From contig JAENVX010000454.1 in the NCBI GenBank assembly GCA_016650355.1, positions 1 through 5,251 on the forward strand: a DNA stretch of 5,251 bases, written 5' to 3'. Under the pieces are notes generated by a model that ran no database searches, was not told where the DNA came from, and saw only the letters and a list, made by a program, of their open reading frames with translations. Made by a program: the position numbers and the translations under genes. Below are positions 1 through 5,251 of this stretch, one piece after another; positions within the stretch are counted from its first letter, which is position 1; the number at the start of each line of letters is the position of its first letter. The stretch comes from Bacteroidia bacterium. GTDB taxonomy: Bacteria > Bacteroidota > Bacteroidia > Cytophagales > Cyclobacteriaceae.

Positions 1-497
1 ATGAACCTCATCATAGTATATTCCAAAATGAATCGCTGGTAATGTTAGACGGAGTACCAATTTTCGATGTGGACAAGATCATGGCCTTTAATCCTTTGAA
101 GGTGCAAAAGCTGGACGTGATGATGCGTAAATATTATCTTGGACCATTTGCCTTTGAGGGCATCGTGAGCTATACAACATACAAAGGTGACCTCGGTGGA
201 TTTGAACTAGACCCTAAAGCAACAGTGTTGGATTATCAGGGCCTGCAGCTACAAAAGGAATTTTTCTCTCCCAAGTATGAGACCTCAGCCGATGTTGAAA
301 GTAGGCTGGCCGACCAACGAAATTTGTTGTTCTGGGCTCCGGAAATAAAATTAGAAGGAAAAGAAAGTCAATCTGTAGAATTCTATTCATCAGATGAGCC
401 AGGTTTGTACAAGGTAGTCATTCAGGGAATGGCCCATGATGGAAATACCGGCCGTACTTCATCCACATTCGAAGTGAAGTCCCCTGAAAATAACTAG
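1..497 (+). CDS. C-terminal part of a plug-domain / macroglobulin-like (MG2-type) exported protein, 5' truncated
   Basis: The reading frame is open from the left edge (first full codon at position 3) to TAG at 495-497, giving the last 164 residues of a longer protein. The ATG at 42 is an internal methionine: the in-frame residues before it (ending N-E-S-L-V) continue the domain. Visible residues about 11-65 resemble a TonB-receptor plug: LVMLDGVPIFDVDKI, then an NPLKVQKLDV stretch, then GIVSYTTYKGD, matching the 'V-L-I-D-G-V-P ... P-x-x-V-x-x-L-x-V ... G-I-V-x-x-x-T-x-K' pattern. No beta-barrel follows. Instead there is a LQLQKEFFSPKYE segment and a final beta-rich module (LLFWAPEIKLEG ... 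VEFYSSDEPGLYKVVIQGMA) resembling the terminal domain of alpha-2-macroglobulin-like proteins. In Bacteroidota such tails end proteins of several hundred residues with MG2 domains and a signal peptide; those parts lie outside the window. The role is unknown, probably at the cell envelope. The family call is fairly firm and the function is not. Confidence 0.8.
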   Translation, partial: EPHHSIFQNESLVMLDGVPIFDVDKIMAFNPLKVQKLDVMMRKYYLGPFAFEGIVSYTTYKGDLGGFELDPKATVLDYQGLQLQKEFFSPKYETSADVESRLADQRNLLFWAPEIKLEGKESQSVEFYSSDEPGLYKVVIQGMAHDGNTGRTSSTFEVKSPENN

Positions 498-736
498 AAG
501 GCTGATGTTATTTATCATTATATGCTGATTTCACGGTTGTAAATCACAAATTCCTTCAGCGAATCATTTTCGAATTGAGAGTAATGGGAGATGACTGGAA
601 TACGATAGTCCTCGTCAACCGAATAAGAAAAGCAAGACATTCTTATTTCAGCATCATGCATAATTAAGTTTTAAATTCTATAAGAGGTTAAAATGCTTAT
701 TCAGGATGTACTACTTTTAAGGGCTTCAAATTTGCA
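498..736. other. Intergenic region upstream of the three-gene operon
   Basis: This 239-base A/T-rich gap separates the truncated upstream gene from the operon and should hold the operon promoter. I see no strong Bacteroidota promoter (TTTG at -33, TAnnTTTG at -7). The best -7 match is TACTTTTA at 712-719, with only TTA at 688-690 in place of the -33 element. That would leave a leader of about 12 bases before the ATG at 737, so it is a weak candidate. Two short forward frames cross the gap. One (505-663) starts like a lipoprotein but has two in-frame TGA stops. The other (506-667) is open but has no good start. An 8-base A/T-rich inverted repeat lies at 622-647. No classical terminator with a U-tract follows the upstream stop. 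Confidence 0.5.
622..647. repeat. Short perfect inverted repeat in the intergenic region
   Basis: AATAAGAA at 622-629 is exactly complementary to TTCTTATT at 640-647, with a 10-base loop. One extra G-U pair (621/648) is possible in RNA. The stem has a single G-C pair and no T-run follows, so it would be a poor intrinsic terminator. It could be an operator-like site or chance in A/T-rich DNA. The palindrome itself is certain; a function is not. Confidence 0.3.
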
Positions 737-1465
737 ATGAATTTACGCCTGTACGTTATGATGGCATTGGTGACCTACTTTCATGTAGAAAGTTTTGCGC
801 AGCACCTTGATACCGCGTTTGTTCAGGCATCCATCCAACATGTTCGTGATGCCTATCAAAAATCAATTGCGAACCAATCACATCTCTACAATGGCGCGGA
901 GTATATCCCTTATGAGACTTCCCTTGAACAGCAGGGTCATCCTTACTATTTAGAAGATGATTGGTATGAAGGATCAATTGAGTATAATCATGAAAGATAT
1001 AATAAAGTACCTATGCGATATGATATTCATATGCAGAAAATAGTGATAGAATATCCTGCAGGCATCGGTGAAATAGAACTGATTAACGAAAAAATCAATC
1101 GATTTACTCTGGCGGGTCATACGTTTGAGAATATCCGCAAAGAAAGTAATTCCACTATTGTTCTTGGCTTTTACGATATACTTTATCAAGGAAGAACGCA
1201 GGTGCTGGTGAAACGTCAAAAAATAATCTATAAACGACAAGTGCGGAATAATCTTGTTTTGGAATTTCTACCACGAGATAAAATATATGTTTTTAAGGAG
1301 AACGTTTATTTTGCAATAAGTAATAAGGCCAGTGTGATCAAAGCGTTAGGTGACCAGAAACAAGCAGTAAAAAAATATATTTCCAAAAACAAATCCCTAT
1401 TCAGTTCCAATCGTGAAGCTGCCCTTATCAAAATAGCCCAACTCTATGATGAACTCCTGAAGTAA
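737..1465 (+). CDS. Secreted protein of unknown function, first gene of the receptor operon
   Basis: This is a 242-residue protein with a signal peptide. Basic R4 is followed by a hydrophobic stretch (residues 5-15) and a type I cleavage site S-F-A|Q after residue 21, giving an exported mature protein of about 221 residues. There is no lipobox or later membrane segment. The mature part opens with a short helical segment (about 25-45), then an aromatic-rich N-G-A-E-Y ... G-H-P-Y-Y-L motif (52-72). A beta-strand-rich middle follows (about 78-195, with YDIHMQKIVIEYP at 95-107). The C-terminus is a basic helical tail (205-242) ending AALIKIAQLYDELL. I recognise this as the general pattern of a common uncharacterised exported Bacteroidota protein, but know no defined function. 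It overlaps the receptor gene by one base, so co-expression is likely and an accessory role at the periplasm or outer membrane is inferred. The ATG at 737 is preferred because it gives the complete signal peptide. Confidence 0.85.
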   Translation: MNLRLYVMMALVTYFHVESFAQHLDTAFVQASIQHVRDAYQKSIANQSHLYNGAEYIPYETSLEQQGHPYYLEDDWYEGSIEYNHERYNKVPMRYDIHMQKIVIEYPAGIGEIELINEKINRFTLAGHTFENIRKESNSTIVLGFYDILYQGRTQVLVKRQKIIYKRQVRNNLVLEFLPRDKIYVFKENVYFAISNKASVIKALGDQKQAVKKYISKNKSLFSSNREAALIKIAQLYDELLK

Positions 1466-1467
1466 TG
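1463..1467 (+). promoter_or_regulatory. TAATG stop/start overlap between the secreted protein and receptor genes
   Basis: The TAA stop (1463-1465) of the upstream gene shares its last A with the ATG (1465-1467) of the receptor. This arrangement often goes with translational coupling by termination and reinitiation. A second in-frame ATG at 1474, three codons later, would give a more usual signal peptide beginning M-K-I-I. Which start is used cannot be decided here, and either leaves the mature protein unchanged. Confidence 0.6.
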
Positions 1468-4218
1468 CCAGTAATGAAAATTATCTTATTCGCTTTTCTG
1501 ATTGAGCTTACATCATTTTGGTCGATAGCTCAAGAAGACAAGACTTTAACAGGTGACTTCAGGGACGTGAAATTCATAGACTTTACTAACCAGATTGAAA
1601 ACAAAACGAAATATGAATTTTTTTATAATCCGGCATCGATGGACAGTTTAAAAATAAATATATCTGTTATAAGAAAGACCATACCCGAAATCTTAGATGA
1701 ACTGTTCCAAAATACTGAAATACGTTACGCAATTGATGAAAATTATTCTGTCTACATTTCCATAGGTCGATCCATTGCGACTGATTTGCCATTCGGTTTC
1801 TTTAACGATGGTGAACGATTGAACGTACAAAAAAACAACGATCAGGATTACTCACCTTATGAAGAGGTAGAAAAGTCAAAAGAGAATAAGCTATATACTA
1901 TCGGACTAAAAACCGCCAACTCAAGAGCCACAGCCAATATTGCCGGATACGTACGAAATTCAAAATCTGGTGAGCCGGTGATTGGTGCGACTGTGTTCAT
2001 TGAAACTCCTTTAATCGGAGTTGCTACTGATCAGTTTGGCTATTTTTCTATCACACTTTCCAAGGGCAGGCATGAGTTGATTGCAAAAAGTATAGGACTG
2101 AAAAGCGCCAAATACCAGGTAATGTTATATTCAGATGGAAAACTAGATATTGAATTACTGGAAGACATAACGCCTCTTAAAGAAATTGTAGTTCAAGCCG
2201 ATCGCGATGTAGCAGTCCTGGGCCTCCAAATGGGATTGGAAAGATTGGATATTAAAACTATAAAACAAATTCCGGTTGCGTTGGGAGAAGTGGATATATT
2301 CAAAGCCATACTTACTTTACCTGGAGTTCAATCTGTTGGCGAAGGTACCGTGGGTTTAAATGTTCGGGGAGGTGCCTCCAATCAAAATTTAATTTTATAC
2401 AATGATGCAACCATTTTTAATCCATCGCATTTTTTTGGATTTTTTTCGGCATTTAACCCGGATATTTTAAAAAATGTGGAGTTGTATAAAAGTGGAATAC
2501 CAGCAGAATATGGTGGACGCTTGTCTGCAGTATTAGATGTGAGTACTCGCGATGGCAATAAAAGAAAATTTTCAGGCTCTGGAGGCATCAGCCCCGTTAC
2601 CGGAAGATTTGCATTGGAGGGCCCAATCATAAAAGATAAAACTTCATTTTTGATTGCCGGCCGTTCAACTTATTCCAATTGGCTACTTACCAAAATCCCT
2701 TCTATCACATTAAAAAATAGTCAAGCATCCTTCTATGATGCCAATATGTCGCTCAGTCACCAAATGGACGATAAAAATACTTTCTATGCCTCAGGATATA
2801 TAAGCAAAGATGGTTTCAAGTTAGGAAGTGATACGACATATAAATATTCCAACCAAACTGCATCGGCAAAATGGAAACATATTTTTGGAAATAAATTTTA
2901 TGGAATTCTAACCGCCAGTTACAGTGGCTATGATTATGATGTTTCAAGTGATGCCAATTCAATCAATAGCTTTCAATTATCTTACTTCATTCAACAAGCA
3001 AATATCAAAGCTGATTTTACCTATTTCTTGAATTCAAAACATACACTAAATTTTGGCGTCTCCACCATCCATTACAAATTGTCGCCTGGAGAATATCAGC
3101 CCTTAGGAACAGCCTCACTTGTAGCCCCGGATATTTTACAAAAAGAGCAAGGTGAAGAAAGCGCTCTTTATGTGGGAGATAACTATGAAATAACCTCTCG
3201 GCTTTCGCTCTATGCTGGCCTTCGATATTCGTTGTTTCAAAATCTTGGCCCCAAAGAGATTTACATGTATGATCCCAACTCTCCGAAAAGTAAAAACTCA
3301 ATCCTTGATACCGTGCAGATTTCATCCGGCCAAAAAGTAGCGAGCTATAATGGACCAGAATATCGGTTCTCTATGCGTTATACTTTGACTAGCAGCAGCT
3401 CGATAAAGTTCGGCTACAACAAAATGCGCCAATATCTTCAAATGTTGTCTACTACAGCCGCGGCCTCACCAATCGATATCTGGAAATTAAGCGACTCTTA
3501 TGTTAAACCACAGCTTGGTGACCAATTCTCATTAGGCTATTATCACAATTTGAAAGCTAATCTCGAAACTTCCGTAGAAGTCTATTACAAAACCATGGAA
3601 AACTTCCTGGATTTTAAAGGTGGAGCCAAATTAATTCTAAATCATCACATTGAAACCGATGTTGTTAACGCAACTGGCAAAGCCTACGGAGCAGAATTTA
3701 TGATTAAGAAAGTGAGTGGTAAACTAAATGGTTGGCTAAGCTATACCTACTCCCGCTCATTTCTTCAAACAAAAGGTGTCGCTCTTTCAGAATCTATAAA
3801 TGAAGGCAATTGGTATCCAAGTAATTATGACAAACCAAACGCGGTCAATTTTATTGGCAATTATAAATTTAGTAGAAGGTTCAGTATGTCGCTGAATATG
3901 ACGTATAGTACTGGCAGGCCAATTACACTCCCCCTAGCCAAATATGATGTCAATGGATCTAAAAGATTATACTATTCCGAACGAAATCAATACCGCATTC
4001 CAGACTATTTCAGAACTGACTTTGCGTTGAACATTGAAGGAAATCATAAAATAAAAAAACTCGCTCATAGTTCATGGATAGTAGCAGTATACAATCTAAC
4101 TGGCAGGCGTAATGCTTACTCCATTTATTTTACTTCCACAGACAATGTGGTGAAAGGGTATAAACTTTCCATTTTCGGAAACGCTATTCCGACAATTACC
4201 TATAATTTCAGATTCTAA
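1465..4218 (+). CDS. TonB-dependent outer-membrane receptor with STN and carboxypeptidase-regulatory-like domains
   Basis: This 917-residue protein is a TonB/ExbBD-powered outer-membrane importer. A signal peptide (1-22, site S-I-A|Q) precedes an STN domain (about 26-102: LTGDFRDVKFIDF ... PEILDELFQNTEIRYAI), then a charged linker (about 104-155). A carboxypeptidase-regulatory-like beta-sandwich follows (about 157-235: IAGYVRNSKSGEPVIGATVFI, with D-Q-F-G-Y-F-S at 189-195). KEIVVQA (239-245) sits where a TonB-box-like strand is expected. The plug spans about 258-366 and shows LTLPGVQSVGEG, LNVRGGASNQNLI, PSHFFGFFSAFNPD and AEYGGRLSAVLDV. The barrel fills the rest, with S-T-G-R-P near 815 and YNLTGRRNAYS near 876, and ends in a Y-N-F-R-F strand with terminal Phe, as expected for BAM-assembled barrels. 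The length is typical and no lesion is visible. It is shorter than classical SusC proteins and is followed by a DUF4249 gene rather than a SusD gene. The STN domain is often linked to FecI/FecR signalling, but neither is in view. The ligand is unknown. Confidence 0.96.
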   Translation: MPVMKIILFAFLIELTSFWSIAQEDKTLTGDFRDVKFIDFTNQIENKTKYEFFYNPASMDSLKINISVIRKTIPEILDELFQNTEIRYAIDENYSVYISIGRSIATDLPFGFFNDGERLNVQKNNDQDYSPYEEVEKSKENKLYTIGLKTANSRATANIAGYVRNSKSGEPVIGATVFIETPLIGVATDQFGYFSITLSKGRHELIAKSIGLKSAKYQVMLYSDGKLDIELLEDITPLKEIVVQADRDVAVLGLQMGLERLDIKTIKQIPVALGEVDIFKAILTLPGVQSVGEGTVGLNVRGGASNQNLILYNDATIFNPSHFFGFFSAFNPDILKNVELYKSGIPAEYGGRLSAVLDVSTRDGNKRKFSGSGGISPVTGRFALEGPIIKDKTSFLIAGRSTYSNWLLTKIPSITLKNSQASFYDANMSLSHQMDDKNTFYASGYISKDGFKLGSDTTYKYSNQTASAKWKHIFGNKFYGILTASYSGYDYDVSSDANSINSFQLSYFIQQANIKADFTYFLNSKHTLNFGVSTIHYKLSPGEYQPLGTASLVAPDILQKEQGEESALYVGDNYEITSRLSLYAGLRYSLFQNLGPKEIYMYDPNSPKSKNSILDTVQISSGQKVASYNGPEYRFSMRYTLTSSSSIKFGYNKMRQYLQMLSTTAAASPIDIWKLSDSYVKPQLGDQFSLGYYHNLKANLETSVEVYYKTMENFLDFKGGAKLILNHHIETDVVNATGKAYGAEFMIKKVSGKLNGWLSYTYSRSFLQTKGVALSESINEGNWYPSNYDKPNAVNFIGNYKFSRRFSMSLNMTYSTGRPITLPLAKYDVNGSKRLYYSERNQYRIPDYFRTDFALNIEGNHKIKKLAHSSWIVAVYNLTGRRNAYSIYFTSTDNVVKGYKLSIFGNAIPTITYNFRF

Positions 4219-4224
4219 ACCCGT

Positions 4225-5251
4225 ATGAAAAAAATAGGATTTGTTTTTATACTGGTAATCGGATGCATCGATCCGTATGAACCTCCACACATCAATCAGG
4301 GTGACGCGATCCTGGGTATAGATGGGTTTATTAATACAAATGGAAAAAGCCGTATAACACTTACCCGATCACAAAATCTTCTGGATACAGCAGATTTGCA
4401 ATTCGAATCGAACGCTTTTGTCTCAATTGAAGATGAAAATGGAAATCTTTCTTTTCTTAAAGAAGAAGAACCAGGCAAATATGGCTTGGAAGCAAAGTCA
4501 TTCAACGACTTAAAATACAGGTTACATATTCGCACCACAGATTCAAATGAATATGTCTCCGATTTTGTTGCGTTAAAAAACAGCCCTGCAATTGATAGCA
4601 TTTCCTGGGATATCAATACAGAGAAAGGGGTTCAAATTTATATCAACACGCATGATGCTGAAAATAAAACACAATATTACAGATGGACATTCGAAGAGAC
4701 CTGGCAGTACACATCTGCTTTTGTATCAACTTTTATATTCGAAAATCATACAGCTGTCCTTCGTAAGGATGATATTTATACATGCTGGAAAACACATGCA
4801 TCAGATAAAATTCTGGCTGGTTCCTCCACTAATTTGCTGCAGGATATTATCGTTGGATTTCCTATTGCCTCCATTGAGCAAAAAGCCGAGAAAACAAGAT
4901 ACAAGTACAGCATACTTGTAAAGCAATTTGCCCTTTCTGTTGAAGCCTTTGAGTATTGGGAACAACTTAAGAAAACAACGGAAGATTTAGGAACAATCTT
5001 TGGCCCACTTCCCTCACGCGTATTGGGTAACATAAGGTGCCTAACCGAACCAAACCAACCCGTATTGGGGTTTATATCCGGTGGCACTGTTACCGAAAAA
5101 AGAATATTTATTTCATCAATCAATTTACCAACGCCTAGTCAATACATTACACCTTACATTGATTGCGAAGATAAATTTATTGAGATTGAATCAATTGCTA
5201 GTTTTAACGGCCCATTTCTTCTTATCGGTCCTGTTTCGGATCCTATAATTC
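4225..5251 (+). CDS. DUF4249-family outer-membrane lipoprotein, 3' truncated by the window
   Basis: The ATG at 4225, six bases after the receptor stop, opens a frame that runs to the right edge (342 complete codons, no stop). The N-terminus is a lipoprotein signal: K2-K3, a hydrophobic core, and the lipobox V-I-G-C with Cys14 as the predicted lipidation site, followed by I-D-P-Y-E-P-P. C-x-x-P-Y/F-E-P after the cysteine is typical of DUF4249 proteins. Further family-like landmarks are LGIDGFIN (30-37), a P-G-K-Y-G turn (83-87), YYRWTFEETWQY (151-162), T-C-W-K-T (186-190) and YSILVKQFALSVEAFEYW (228-245). Then come GTIFGPLPSRVLGNIRC (256-272) and KRIFI (292-296). Family members are about 350-400 residues, so probably only the last few tens are missing. 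The function is unknown. Genetic pairing with a TonB-dependent receptor suggests a partner lipoprotein analogous to SusD, possibly surface-exposed. The family call rests on remembered motif patterns. Confidence 0.92.
   Translation, partial: MKKIGFVFILVIGCIDPYEPPHINQGDAILGIDGFINTNGKSRITLTRSQNLLDTADLQFESNAFVSIEDENGNLSFLKEEEPGKYGLEAKSFNDLKYRLHIRTTDSNEYVSDFVALKNSPAIDSISWDINTEKGVQIYINTHDAENKTQYYRWTFEETWQYTSAFVSTFIFENHTAVLRKDDIYTCWKTHASDKILAGSSTNLLQDIIVGFPIASIEQKAEKTRYKYSILVKQFALSVEAFEYWEQLKKTTEDLGTIFGPLPSRVLGNIRCLTEPNQPVLGFISGGTVTEKRIFISSINLPTPSQYITPYIDCEDKFIEIESIASFNGPFLLIGPVSDPII

Noticed and set aside
1..42. ATG at position 1 opening a 13-codon frame
   Set aside because: It ends at TAA 40-42 and is out of frame with the clear coding sequence that begins at the left edge in the third frame.
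526..528. TGA read as a sense codon in a small lipoprotein gene
   Set aside because: Nothing suggests an altered genetic code: the other genes here use normal stops and show no in-frame TGA. Chance or decay is simpler.
727..734. CAAATTTG as a -7 promoter element (TAnnTTTG-like)
   Set aside because: It lies three bases before the start codon, so transcription would begin inside the gene, and there is no -33 element at a suitable distance.
974..1240. 88-codon open frame on the minus strand
   Set aside because: It lies wholly inside the well-supported secreted-protein gene on the + strand, has no family resemblance and is best explained as a shadow.
3017..3325. 102-codon open frame on the minus strand
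   Set aside because: It lies inside the receptor beta-barrel coding region; its composition looks like an antisense reading and there is no recognisable motif.
3910..4110. Repeated ACTGGCAGGC at about 3910 and 4100
   Set aside because: The two 10-base copies encode T-G-R in separate conserved barrel motifs (S-T-G-R-P and L-T-G-R-R), so protein constraint explains them; this is not a mobile or regulatory repeat.
4592..4921. 109-codon + strand frame (and minus-strand frames at 4296-4616 and 4776-5123)
   Set aside because: All overlap the DUF4249 gene, whose frame carries many conserved motifs and a lipoprotein signal; these are shadows of it.

Overview
The window looks like chromosomal DNA from a member of the Bacteroidota. 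The evidence is a TonB-dependent receptor with an N-terminal STN and carboxypeptidase-regulatory-like domain, a DUF4249-type lipoprotein directly behind it, A/T-rich coding, and no Shine-Dalgarno-like sequence before the starts. A Cytophagales-like source is a guess; the sequence does not fix the genus. All recognised genes are on the + strand.

Layout: (1) Positions 1-497 hold the last 164 codons of a large exported protein. This tail has a TonB-plug-like segment followed by a macroglobulin/Ig-like beta domain, as in the MG2/plug proteins of Bacteroidota. (2) Positions 498-736 are a 239-base gap with no convincing gene. It contains a short A/T-rich inverted repeat and a possible decayed lipoprotein-like reading frame. 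(3) Positions 737-1465 encode a 242-residue secreted protein of unknown function. (4) Positions 1465-4218 encode a 917-residue outer-membrane TonB-dependent receptor whose start overlaps the previous stop by one base (TAATG). (5) Position 4225 to the right edge is a DUF4249-family lipoprotein, cut off by the window after 342 codons.

Genes 3 to 5 are packed with a 1-base overlap and a 6-base gap, so they are very probably one transcription unit. By analogy with SusC/SusD pairs, the receptor would be the TonB-powered outer-membrane importer and the DUF4249 lipoprotein its likely partner. The small secreted protein would be a periplasmic or surface accessory. Substrate and partner roles are inference; nothing in the sequence names the ligand. 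No tRNA, rRNA, mobile element, CRISPR array or strong terminator was seen. The window is mostly a well-preserved, recognisable but functionally uncharacterised Bacteroidota cassette rather than a clearly new system.
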